NCBI GenBank assembly: GCA_022844125.1
Contig: JALHMI010000016.1
Coordinates: forward strand, 122,131 to 186,130
Length of the DNA: 64,000 nucleotides
Direction: 5' to 3'
DNA from: Pirellulales bacterium
GTDB lineage: Bacteria; Planctomycetota; Planctomycetia; Pirellulales; PALSA-1355
In this document: piece after piece, positions 9,347-17,457 of the stretch
How positions within the stretch are numbered: position 1 is the first letter of the stretch
Layout of the letters: every line of letters begins with the position of its first letter
Notes under the pieces: generated by a model
The model's database searches: none
The model's input: only the letters and a program-made list of their open reading frames with translations
Told to the model about the DNA's origin: nothing
Program-made: the position numbers and the translations under genes

Positions 9347-9446
9347 GCTTCGCCCCACAAGCAGAACACCCAAGAAAGAGACCCGCGAAGGACCGCCATT
9401 CTAAGGGCGAAGCGAAGTTGCCGCATCCGCCGATCCGCTGCGTTAC

Positions 9447-9878
9447 TCAGCGCCGTAACCCTGGCGTCTCGCGAACATTCTGCAGCGCCAGATCGATGAA
9501 CCGGCGGAGTGGCTTGCGACGAATCCTGGCTCGAGCCTCCTCGGCGAGGCACCAGAGCCGCCGGTGGCTCTTTTGCTTAGGCCATGCTTCTAGAGACTCA
9601 TCGACCCGCATTAAAAAGCCGATCATGCTGCGAGTTTCATTCTTTCGAGACGCGACGAACGAGCCGATCTGGTCCGAGGAGATTTGGCCTACTAACCCGG
9701 CCATGGCCGCCGCAGCGGCTCGCTCTTTTTCGGCGACGGCATTCCGCCCCAGCTTAACTTTGGGAAACTCCCAGCGGTTCTCTGCATGGGGTGTGACGAG
9801 ACAGAACTGTGGTCCGTAAGCCGTTATCCGGTAAGGAACTACGCAGCACTCGTTGAGTTGTGTCTCAGTCTTAGCCAT
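9447..9878 (-). CDS. Nudix-like protein with degenerate Nudix box
   Basis: The chosen start gives MAKTETQLNECCVVPYRITA, followed by WEFPKVKLGRNAVAEKERAAAAAMAGL and later SHRRLWCLAEEARARI. The fold pattern (beta strand, WEFPK, helix, acidic C-terminal helix) is that of Nudix hydrolases. The canonical box GX5EX7REUXEEXGU is only partly kept: GRNAVAEKERAAAAAMAG lacks the REUXEE acidic cluster that binds magnesium. It may be an inactive relative or use other ligands. About 143 residues; no operon partner. Confidence 0.6.
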   Translation of the reverse strand: MAKTETQLNECCVVPYRITAYGPQFCLVTPHAENRWEFPKVKLGRNAVAEKERAAAAAMAGLVGQISSDQIGSFVASRKNETRSMIGFLMRVDESLEAWPKQKSHRRLWCLAEEARARIRRKPLRRFIDLALQNVRETPGLRR

Positions 9879-10253
9879 GGCTTTCAGTATATTTTGGCCT
9901 CGGAACGTGTAAATGCGCGTTTTTGGATTTCGTATTAAAAACATGGCAATTAGAAATCGCTTTGACTGCAATGGTTTTATTGCCTGTCGAACTCGTCTCG
10001 TATTTAGACGGCGCTCTCATTTCGGGATGCCAGCAATCCGCAGCGGGTTATGTCGAATGACGCGTGCTACCCTGCGCAAAGCCATACAGAAAAACGCTTT
10101 GCAATCGCTCCTACCAAGACTTGCCTCGAAGCACATCGAATTGGCACCGCACGTGCTTTGAATCGTCCCAACAAACCGCATGATTCGCCAGCTCAGTGAA
10201 GTTGGGGCGGGACACTCATTCAGAAGTGGGTCATCCAGGAAGGAAGCACAGCC
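9879..10253. other. Intergenic region upstream of csrA
   Basis: It is more AT-rich than its surroundings near 9890-9960. An open frame at 9913-10161 exists but has no ribosome site or recognisable motif. The csrA promoter should be inside; no confident -35/-10 pair was picked. Confidence 0.5.
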
Positions 10254-10478
10254 ATGCTCGTACTAAGTCGCAAAATCGGTGAAAAGGTGGTGATCGGAGA
10301 TGGGATCGTTCTTGTGGTCAAACGAATCCTGGGGCAGCGTGTCACATTTGGAATCGAGGCCCCGGAAGAAGTGCGCATCGTTCGCGGCGAGTTGCCGCGG
10401 TTTGATGAGGCGCCCGAAAAGAAAGTCCCCAGTCCGAAACGCTTGCGAAACGAGTTGTGGGCTGCCCGTCCGCGCTAA
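10254..10478 (+). CDS. csrA: Carbon storage regulator CsrA
   Basis: The 74-residue protein begins MLVLSRKIGEKVVIGDGIVL and continues GQRVTFGIEAPEEVRIVRGEL, the full CsrA beta-barrel core with the RNA-binding strand 1 (LVLSRK) and the VxIxR motif with the conserved arginine. It then has a longer basic tail than most CsrA proteins. CsrA binds GGA motifs in mRNA leaders and represses or activates translation. Its own ribosome site, AGGAAGGAAGCAC, contains two GGA motifs, so autoregulation is plausible. Its stop codon overlaps the stop of convergent surE by 4 bp. Confidence 0.95.
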   Translation: MLVLSRKIGEKVVIGDGIVLVVKRILGQRVTFGIEAPEEVRIVRGELPRFDEAPEKKVPSPKRLRNELWAARPR

Positions 10479-11203
10479 GCTGAAGGGTCCGCGTCAGCAG
10501 CGATTAGCGGCGGAATCGCGTGTAGGCCGACCGGGCTGATGGTGACCCGCCCCGCGAAGCATTGCTCGACATCGCGACCCGTGTCGCGGCGCCGGTCTTG
10601 GTAGCGGGCCTTGTAGTGCAGTTTGCCGTCGCGAATTTCATACGCGACTGGCAAAGGGTGAGGGTCGATGTCACAGAACACGCATTCGGGAACATCGTCC
10701 GCGGGGGCATCGGGATCGGGCAAGTTCACGTTCCAGAACGTGCCCGGTTCTGGCGGACGAGCAAACAGCATCTGTAACACGTGGCGCGTCCAGCGAGCGG
10801 CCCGCTTCCAATCGGCGGGTCGCCGCTTCATATATTGGCTGATCGCGATCGCAGGTTTACCCAAGAGGCAGGCTTCGCGAGCAGCCGCTACGGTGCCCGA
10901 TAAAAAAACGTCGGCACCAAGATTTCCCCCTTCATTGATCCCGGAAAGCACCCATTGGACCCCGGGAAACAACCGATAGAGTCCGATTCGGGTGCAATCC
11001 ACGGGTGATCCATCGACCGCGTAGCGGTTTTCTCCATGCTCGCTCAGCACAAGCCCTCGGCTCGTGGTCGCCATATGGCTGCAGCCCGACTGGTGCTCTG
11101 CCGGCGCTATCGTAATGTGAGGTCCGAAATCCGCACAGGCCTCGGCCAGAGCAGCAATGCCGGGCGCATCGATTCCATCGTCGTTGGTTAGCAGCAACTT
11201 CAC
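10475..11203 (-). CDS. surE: 5'/3'-nucleotidase SurE
   Basis: The start MKLLLTNDDGIDAPGI carries the diagnostic TNDDG metal-binding motif at residues 6-10. VLSGINEGGNLGADVFLSGTVAAA (about residues 84-107) is the second active-site segment with the conserved Ser/Asn/Gly, and DGSPVDC precedes it. At 242 residues it has the usual family length. SurE dephosphorylates nucleoside 5'- and 3'-monophosphates with a divalent metal. The gene follows the acetyltransferase with a 4-bp start/stop overlap, so the two are cotranslated. Confidence 0.95.
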   Translation of the reverse strand: MKLLLTNDDGIDAPGIAALAEACADFGPHITIAPAEHQSGCSHMATTSRGLVLSEHGENRYAVDGSPVDCTRIGLYRLFPGVQWVLSGINEGGNLGADVFLSGTVAAAREACLLGKPAIAISQYMKRRPADWKRAARWTRHVLQMLFARPPEPGTFWNVNLPDPDAPADDVPECVFCDIDPHPLPVAYEIRDGKLHYKARYQDRRRDTGRDVEQCFAGRVTISPVGLHAIPPLIAADADPSA

Positions 11204-11784
11204 CGCACGGCCTCCACGTTTAGGTCGCTCTGGATGAGGGAAAACAAGACGGCATCGTGCTGCTGGTCGTCCTTACGTAATCGCTTGCGGGCGATTCCTT
11301 CTCGGACGGCACCAACCGCGATGGCCACCCGCTGGCTGGCAACGTTGCCGATTGCGGCGACGATTTCGATCCGCTCGAGTTGGAGCGCATGGAACGCCCA
11401 GCGAGCGACCATCAGAGTCGCCTCGGTCGCGTAGCCGTTTCCTGTGGCATCCGTTCGCAGCCAGTAGCCGAGATTGGCCCTGCGGCCATTCCGATCAAGC
11501 TGGTTCAATCCGGTTGCGCCGAGGAACCGCCCCGTTTTTTGATCAAGAACCGCAAAGGCATGCTCTCCCAACTCGCGAAACGCAGTCCCGCGTTGATGCA
11601 AAAACTCCCGCGTATCGTCGCGACAGTAGTTGGCATGGCACCAGGGTAACCAGCGGGACAACTCCGGCATCGATTGGCGAACCGCATCGAAGATTATGTC
11701 CACGTCATCCGGCTGAAAGGCCCGGAGCAACAGCCGGTCGCTGGTGAGTCGTACTTCGTGGTCGCACATAAGGTCGGTAGTCAT
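11200..11784 (-). CDS. GNAT family N-acetyltransferase (RimJ/RimL-like)
   Basis: The 194-residue protein shows the RimJ/RimL pattern: LTSDRLLLRAFQPDDVD near the N-terminus, GATGLNQLDRNGRRANLGYWL in the middle, and the acetyl-CoA loop GNGYATEATLMVARWAF. The C-terminal motif is IVAAIGNVASQRVAIAVGAVREG. This group acetylates protein N-termini or small amines with acetyl-CoA. It is upstream of and overlaps surE, which points to one transcript, although no functional link between the two is established. Confidence 0.88.
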   Translation of the reverse strand: MTTDLMCDHEVRLTSDRLLLRAFQPDDVDIIFDAVRQSMPELSRWLPWCHANYCRDDTREFLHQRGTAFRELGEHAFAVLDQKTGRFLGATGLNQLDRNGRRANLGYWLRTDATGNGYATEATLMVARWAFHALQLERIEIVAAIGNVASQRVAIAVGAVREGIARKRLRKDDQQHDAVLFSLIQSDLNVEAVR

Positions 11785-11821
11785 AGCGGCAGCAGGCGTA
11801 GGCTAGCAAAGATAATCGCAC

Positions 11822-11849
11822 ACTGGCTGCTAGCGATAGAGCAGCCAGT
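11822..11849. repeat. Perfect 10-bp hairpin
   Basis: ACTGGCTGCT at 11822-11831 pairs exactly with AGCAGCCAGT at 11840-11849 across an 8-nt loop. It lies upstream of the acetyltransferase/surE transcript, between divergent genes. There is no T-run on either side, so it is probably not an intrinsic terminator; a regulatory structure or dispersed repeat is possible. Confidence 0.5.
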
Positions 11850-12043
11850 CCGACCAAAAGTTCGGCTTGACTGCAGAATTCACGCATTCTAGCGAAGCCA
11901 GCGATAGACGAAGCGGCATTGTCACCCGGATGCCAAGATTCTATCGTTCGCCGCCCGGCGGTCGCTCTGCGCGCAGTCTCATCAGGCAAACCGTCTTAGT
12001 CATCATAAACCACCACTTCCGCAGGTAACCGGTCCGCGGGAAA

Positions 12044-14104
12044 ATGCCCCCGATTGCGAACCCACATCGCCGCCTCCACCGACTCGCGGTTCGCCGCGCG
12101 CGGTGGGTTTGCGCGCTGTTCTTGCTTGCACTTAGTATCGGTTGCGCGCAAGAGAAATGGGTGCGAGTGCGCGAAGTACCGGCCAATCCGTTGTCTGGCC
12201 CGCTTCAACTACTATCACCGTCAGGTCCGAAACCGACGGATCGCACCAAGCTACTGGCACGGCGCTACGATCTGGAAGAGGATCTCACCCCGGCTGGCAG
12301 CGATGTTCTCGTAAAGCTTGCTCAATATAACGAGTTCGAACCGTCGACCGACAAGCTCTACGCGCTGGCCGAACTTTCGTACCTGGCTGGCAAGTACTCT
12401 GAGGCGCGCAGCCGCAAGAAAGCTCTGGAGTACCACGGCCTGGCGGTCGTACATGCCTATCAGTACTTGTTTGACGAACGATTCGGTCGCTACCGAAACC
12501 CGTACGACCCCGAGTTCCGTGGTGCGTGTGATCTGTACAACGGTGCGCTCGAGAGCGTGCTGCGCATCGTGCAGAAGCAAGGCAAGCTCGTCCCTGGCTC
12601 GACGCAAACGATCGAAACGGCGAATCGCACCGTCGAGATCACCACGGTCATTCGTAGTCATCTTTGGCGTGCCGAGGATTTCGAAGAGTTCCGGTTCGTA
12701 AGCGACTACGAGATTCGCGGCCTCCGGAACCAGTACCACAACTATGGCCTCGGCGTACCGCTGATCGCGGTCCGAAAGCATCACGAGAACGCGAGTCCCG
12801 AGGAGAAGTTCTATCCACCAGGCATGAGCTTCCCCGTAACGGCGTTTCTGCGATGCATGCCCAGCAGCGATCCACGCACCGGCCGGCATGTGGTTCATCT
12901 GGAACTTTACGATCCGCTGAACACGTCTGAGATCAATGTGAACAGCCGTCGGGTTCCGTTGGAAAGTGACCTGACGACTCCGTTAGCTTACGCGCTGAAT
13001 CAGAAGCAGCTTGAGAATCTCGACTCGTCGACCATGGGCCTGCTCAATCCGGCGCAAACGGCGAAACTGCAAGGCCTCTACATGCTTGAGCCCTATCAGC
13101 CGGGCAAGATTCCGGTGCTGATGGTGCACGGTCTATGGTCGAGCCCGATCACCTGGATGGAAATGTTCAACGACCTGCGTGGCTCGCCCGCAATTCGCGA
13201 TCGCTACCAGTTCTGGTTCTATCTGTATCCGACTGGGCAGCCGTTCTGGCTCAGCGCGTCGCAGCTACGTCGCGATCTGGCCGAAGCACGCGCGATCATT
13301 GATCCACAGCATCGCCAGGCGGCGATCGATCAGATGGTGCTGGTCGGACACAGCATGGGCGGGTTATTGTCGCGGATGCAGACCGTCGAAAGCGGCCAGC
13401 AGTTCTGGCAAGTCGTCAGCGAGAAACCTTTCGAGCAGCTTTCCGCGACCGAGCAAACTCGTAACGAGCTGGCGGCAACCTTCTTCTTCCATCCGGTACC
13501 TGAGGTACGTCGAGTCATCACGATCGCCACGCCGTTCCGCGGCAGCGAGTTTTCGAACGACGCCACACGCTGGCTGGGAAGCAAGCTGATTCGCATTCCC
13601 AAGATGCTGATTAGCGAGCGGCAGGCGCTGTACCGGGAGAATCCCGACTTCTTCCGCAAAGACAATCTCCTGGACGTGAACACGAGCATCGATTCCCTCG
13701 CTCCGGATTCGCAGATTCTGCCCGTCCTTCTGTCGGCGCCGGCGCCGCAGAGTGTGCATTATCACAACATCGTCGGGCGGTTGGGCGAGAAGGGCCTGCT
13801 CAGACGCGTGACCGGCGACGGCGACGGCGTGGTCTCCGTCTCTAGTGCTCGTTTCGAGAGCGCTTCGTCCGAAATCACGGTCGAAGCGGATCACTCGTCC
13901 ATTCATCGCCATCCCCTGACGGTGCTCGAGGTCGAACGCGTCTTGCTCGAGCACCTGCGCGAAGTTGACGCCCCTCCGCCCAGCAAGCTCCAGCGGTTGC
14001 CGTGGACTGCCTCGGCTGGCGACAGACACGCGTCTGAGACACTTTCGCCTGTTGTGCTTGGGTCGTCGCAGGAGGCTGCGTCTGCCAGCACCCAAAGCCG
14101 GTGA
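12044..14104 (+). CDS. Lipoprotein alpha/beta hydrolase (lipase-like), 686 residues
   Basis: An Arg-rich start and hydrophobic stretch end in a lipobox (LALSIGC), so the mature protein is a lipid-anchored envelope protein. Residues ~60-300 form a helical N-terminal domain of unknown function. The hydrolase domain starts near residue 355 with VLMVHGLWSSPITW, and the nucleophile elbow is LVGHSMGGLLS at about residues 430-440. The C-terminal histidine is probably in the ADHSSIHRHP segment. GHSMGG and PFRGSEF resemble triacylglycerol lipases and PGAP1-like esterases. The substrate is unknown. Confidence 0.87.
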   Translation: MPPIANPHRRLHRLAVRRARWVCALFLLALSIGCAQEKWVRVREVPANPLSGPLQLLSPSGPKPTDRTKLLARRYDLEEDLTPAGSDVLVKLAQYNEFEPSTDKLYALAELSYLAGKYSEARSRKKALEYHGLAVVHAYQYLFDERFGRYRNPYDPEFRGACDLYNGALESVLRIVQKQGKLVPGSTQTIETANRTVEITTVIRSHLWRAEDFEEFRFVSDYEIRGLRNQYHNYGLGVPLIAVRKHHENASPEEKFYPPGMSFPVTAFLRCMPSSDPRTGRHVVHLELYDPLNTSEINVNSRRVPLESDLTTPLAYALNQKQLENLDSSTMGLLNPAQTAKLQGLYMLEPYQPGKIPVLMVHGLWSSPITWMEMFNDLRGSPAIRDRYQFWFYLYPTGQPFWLSASQLRRDLAEARAIIDPQHRQAAIDQMVLVGHSMGGLLSRMQTVESGQQFWQVVSEKPFEQLSATEQTRNELAATFFFHPVPEVRRVITIATPFRGSEFSNDATRWLGSKLIRIPKMLISERQALYRENPDFFRKDNLLDVNTSIDSLAPDSQILPVLLSAPAPQSVHYHNIVGRLGEKGLLRRVTGDGDGVVSVSSARFESASSEITVEADHSSIHRHPLTVLEVERVLLEHLREVDAPPPSKLQRLPWTASAGDRHASETLSPVVLGSSQEAASASTQSR

Positions 14105-14233
14105 TTGACTCGGCAGCCGCGCGCATTCAGAATTGGTCCAGGCGGTAACGCGCCAACAGGACTGGTGCACGCCGCTCCTCTCGCCCCGCAAGTATTCCCT
14201 CCCAAGAAATCGCCGTCCGGAGACCCGAGCATC

Positions 14234-15532
14234 ATGTCGCTGCACTTGGAACGACGAGAGTTTCTCAAGCAGGCAATTCTCGCCGGCACTGCCACTGCGA
14301 GTCTCGGCAGCCTCAGCCCACTGCGAGCGGCGCTCGCGACGGAGAAATCTCCCAACGAGAAATTGAACCTCGCGTTCGTGGGAGTTGCCAACAAGGGGGC
14401 ACACAACCTCGACCAGTTGACCCACGAGAACATCGTCGCGCTGTGCGACGTCGATGAAATGCACTTGGGCCCCATGGCCGAGCGGTTTCCGAAGGCCTCG
14501 AAGTACGCTGACTTCCGCCTGATGTTCGACAAAGAGAAGAACCTCGACGCGGTCGTCGTTTCAACCCCCGACCACACGCATGCTATTCCCGTGATGTGGG
14601 CGCTGCGCCGCGATCTCGATGTCTATTGCGAGAAGCCTTTGGCTCACTCGGTGCACGAGGTCCGCGAGATGCGAAAACTCGCGGCGCAGAAAAAAGCCAT
14701 CACTCAGATGGGGACGCAGATCCATGCCGGCGACAACTACCGACGGGTCGTCGAAATTGTGCAGTCCGGACAACTTGGACCGATCGGCCGGGTGCACGTT
14801 TGGCAGGGAAACACAAACCGGCCTGGAGTGCGCGTCGCGCAGGGCACACCGCCAGCAACGGCCGACTATGACTTGTGGATTGGACCTGCGCCGATGCGTC
14901 CCTATCATCCCTCGCACTTCCATTTCAACTGGCGCTACTGGTGGGACTTCGGCAACGGCACGCTCGGTGACTTCGGTTGCCACTACATGGACTTGCCTTT
15001 CTGGGCACTTGACCTGCGCGATCCGACCGCGATCGAGGCCAAGGGCGAAAAGACAATTGGCGGCGACAACGAAGTTCCGGACAACATGCGGGTGGACTAT
15101 CAATTCGCCGCCAAGGAAGACCGCCCGGCCGTTCACCTGACCTGGTATCACGGCGAATGGAGTCCCAAGTGGGCTGCGGAGTACGATAAGCGGGGCGCCG
15201 TGTTGTTCGAAGGGCCAAAGGGACGCCTATTGGCGGACTATGGCACGCTCAAGTACTTCATGAACGAAGGGGATACCCCCGCCGCTCCGCCACAAACTAT
15301 TCCCAACTCGGTGGGACACTGGAAGGAGTGGACCGACGCTATTCGCTCGCGCGGAGTGACCACCTGCAATTTCGACTATTCTGGCGCACTCGCCGAGGCA
15401 GTCCTGCTCGGGAACGTGGCCTATCGTGCCGGCCAGGTCAAAATCGCCTGGGACTCCAAAGCGTTCAAGACCGATACGGCGGCGGCCGACCAGTTCCTGC
15501 AGCGGGAGTATCGCCAGGGCTGGACGCTGTAG
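14234..15532 (+). CDS. Gfo/Idh/MocA family oxidoreductase with twin-arginine leader
   Basis: The start at 14234 is chosen because it gives the leader MSLHLERREFLKQAILAGTA, whose RREFLK is a twin-arginine motif. The NAD(P)-binding part is modified at its start (LNLAFVGVANKGAHNL). VVVSTPDHTHAIPVMWAL and DVYCEKPLAHSVHEVREM (the EKP motif) are diagnostic of the family. The C-terminal half has WIGPAPMRPYHPSHFHFNWRY, typical of the large planctomycete/verrucomicrobial group of exported members. It is an exported NAD(P)-dependent sugar or polyol dehydrogenase of unknown substrate, 432 residues long. Confidence 0.93.
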   Translation: MSLHLERREFLKQAILAGTATASLGSLSPLRAALATEKSPNEKLNLAFVGVANKGAHNLDQLTHENIVALCDVDEMHLGPMAERFPKASKYADFRLMFDKEKNLDAVVVSTPDHTHAIPVMWALRRDLDVYCEKPLAHSVHEVREMRKLAAQKKAITQMGTQIHAGDNYRRVVEIVQSGQLGPIGRVHVWQGNTNRPGVRVAQGTPPATADYDLWIGPAPMRPYHPSHFHFNWRYWWDFGNGTLGDFGCHYMDLPFWALDLRDPTAIEAKGEKTIGGDNEVPDNMRVDYQFAAKEDRPAVHLTWYHGEWSPKWAAEYDKRGAVLFEGPKGRLLADYGTLKYFMNEGDTPAAPPQTIPNSVGHWKEWTDAIRSRGVTTCNFDYSGALAEAVLLGNVAYRAGQVKIAWDSKAFKTDTAAADQFLQREYRQGWTL

Positions 15533-15550
15533 GATTTACGGAAGCCGTAC

Positions 15551-16351
15551 ATGATCTTTTCCTGGTTGCGCGAGCGGCGACGAAGGAAGCTGCTCGCCCA
15601 GCCGTTTCCGCCCGAGTGGCTAGCGTTCCTCGAACGCAACCTCGCGCACTATCGATACCTGTCGGCCACCGAACAGGCAGCGCTTCGTGATCGTACGCGG
15701 GTTTTCGTGGCCGAGAAAAACTGGGAGGGCTGCAACGGTCTCATCGTCACCGACGAAATGAAGGTGACGATCGCCGCACATGCGGCGCTGATGACGCTTG
15801 GCCTCGCTGGAGAGCCGTTTGGCGGCCTGCTCTCGGTGCTAATCTATCCGGCCGGCTATCGCGTGCCAGAGGAGCGCTGGCAAAGCGGCTTTTCAATCTA
15901 CGGCCAATCGAGTCGCCTGGGTGAATCTTGGTATCGGGGGCCGGTCATTCTGTCCTGGGATGAAATCCAGGACGACGCCCACCATCCTGGCCATGGCAGC
16001 AACCTGGTGTGGCACGAGTTTGCCCATCAGATTGATATGCTCGACCGGAGCACGAACGGCACGCCGCCTTTAGAAACTCCCGAGGCGCGACGGCAATGGC
16101 ATGAGGTCATGACTGCCGAATTCGAACAGCTCAAGCGTGACGCTCTCGCCGGCCGCGAGACGCTGCTCGATACCTATGGCGCCGAGAGTGAAGCCGAGTT
16201 TTTCGCCGTCACAACCGAATGTTTTTTTGACGCACCCGTTGAGCTGCGCGAGATACATCCGCGGCTGTACGAACTCCTGGCGGGCTATTATCGGCAGGAC
16301 CCGGCGGCGAGAATCGAACACGCGTCCGACAGTCCGCGCGACGTTAACTGA
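15551..16351 (+). CDS. mtfA: MtfA-family zinc peptidase
   Basis: The 266-residue protein shows WHEFAHQIDMLDRSTNGTPP at about residues 154-173, the HExxH zinc site of the MtfA (PF06167) family. The family-typical N-terminus PFPPEWLAFLERNLAHYRYL and the glutamate-containing AESEAEFFAVTTECFFD are also present. In enterobacteria MtfA cleaves peptides and titrates the glucose regulator Mlc. It is 18 bp downstream of the Gfo/Idh/MocA gene and may be cotranscribed. Its last 8 bp overlap the end of the convergent isomerase-like gene. Confidence 0.92.
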   Translation: MIFSWLRERRRRKLLAQPFPPEWLAFLERNLAHYRYLSATEQAALRDRTRVFVAEKNWEGCNGLIVTDEMKVTIAAHAALMTLGLAGEPFGGLLSVLIYPAGYRVPEERWQSGFSIYGQSSRLGESWYRGPVILSWDEIQDDAHHPGHGSNLVWHEFAHQIDMLDRSTNGTPPLETPEARRQWHEVMTAEFEQLKRDALAGRETLLDTYGAESEAEFFAVTTECFFDAPVELREIHPRLYELLAGYYRQDPAARIEHASDSPRDVN

Positions 16352-17237
16352 TCCCCAGCACGCGGTTCATCCGTTCGGCAATCTCCATCAGTTCCTTCTG
16401 ACCGCCGCCGGCGACTTCGCTGGTGGCCCAACCGCTGTAGCCAACTTCAGTCAGCGCCTTGAGTATCTCCGGCCAGTCTTCGTCCCCCTCGCCAATCGGC
16501 ACCCATTGCCGCTCATGGCTGTAGCCTTTAAAGTCGAACTTGAGCATCCGCTTGTTGAGCTGGCGAATCCAGGTGGCGGACGGCACGCCGTACTTCAGCA
16601 CGTTGCTGCAATCGAAATAAGCCCCCACGGTCGGCGTTGCAAAGTCATCGACATACTGCACGAGCTGCTGGGGCTTGGTGATGAAATCGTTCCAAACCAC
16701 CTCGATCGCGATTTTCACTCCGGAGTCGTCCGCCTGCGGCAGCACCTTGCGAATTTCCTCCTGAGAACGAGCATAGCACTGTTCATAGTTTTCCGACTTG
16801 GGATCGGAAACCTTGCCGGGCACGAGCAGCACCGTGTCAGCGCCAAAGAACTTGGCATCCTCGATCGCAGTGCGCAGCGCTTCGACTCCTTTGGCCCGAA
16901 CTTGTGAATCGGGATCGGACAGTCGGATGCGCCAGTGAACTGAATCGATGACGCCATGAATCTTGATGCCGGTGGCCTGCGAAGCCTTGAGCGCCTCATT
17001 GCGATCGAGATCGCTGGGACTGTCGACCTCGACGCCTTCGAAGCCCAGCAGCTTGATGACATTGAACTTCTCCTCGACCGAAACCCCCGGCATCTTAATC
17101 ATGCCGTATTTGACTGCTTTCTTGAGTTTCGGTTTGGCCTCGCCGGCCAAAACTCGCTCGCCCACCGTTCCGCCCAAAGCAGCACCGACAGCAAGCGATT
17201 TCAGAAATAAACGACGATTGGCGGTTGCTTTTGTCAT
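16344..17237 (-). CDS. Sugar phosphate isomerase/epimerase-like TIM-barrel protein with twin-arginine leader
   Basis: The chosen start gives MTKATANRRLFLKSLAVGAA, a twin-arginine leader (RRLFLKS). The mature part is an AP-endonuclease-2 / xylose isomerase-like barrel: IKLLGFEGVEVDSPSD, IHGVIDSVHWRIRLSD, GADTVLLVPGKV, KIAIEVVWNDF, VGAYFDCSNVL and WPEILKALTEVGYSGWATSEV. The metal-ligand positions Glu (IAIEV), Asp (YFDC) and Glu (TSEV) are present. Such exported barrels commonly partner with Gfo/Idh/MocA proteins, one of which is encoded 0.8 kb away. Probable hydroxypyruvate- or sugar-isomerase activity, substrate unknown. Confidence 0.9.
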   Translation of the reverse strand: MTKATANRRLFLKSLAVGAALGGTVGERVLAGEAKPKLKKAVKYGMIKMPGVSVEEKFNVIKLLGFEGVEVDSPSDLDRNEALKASQATGIKIHGVIDSVHWRIRLSDPDSQVRAKGVEALRTAIEDAKFFGADTVLLVPGKVSDPKSENYEQCYARSQEEIRKVLPQADDSGVKIAIEVVWNDFITKPQQLVQYVDDFATPTVGAYFDCSNVLKYGVPSATWIRQLNKRMLKFDFKGYSHERQWVPIGEGDEDWPEILKALTEVGYSGWATSEVAGGGQKELMEIAERMNRVLGIS

Positions 17238-17457
17238 GAGTAAACAAGCTTTCCAGAGAGGCTTCGCAGACGCTTTCCGTAATTTCTCGATAGGGATGCG
17301 CCATCCGGGTCGCTGCTGCCTCGAATTATAATTCGCCCATTGCAGTCCCGCCAACCATTGGGCACGACGTCACAGAACTGCTGGAACATCGATTCACCCG
17401 CGGTTAAGCTTGATCCGAGCCACAACTTCCCTTCGTATCCCCACCCGCACAATCGCC

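Noticed and set aside
9913..10161. 82-codon open frame before csrA
   Set aside because: No ribosome site and no recognisable motif; csrA leader region more likely.
13364..14464. 366-codon minus-strand open frame
   Set aside because: Antisense to both the lipase and the Gfo/Idh/MocA genes; composition of a shadow frame.
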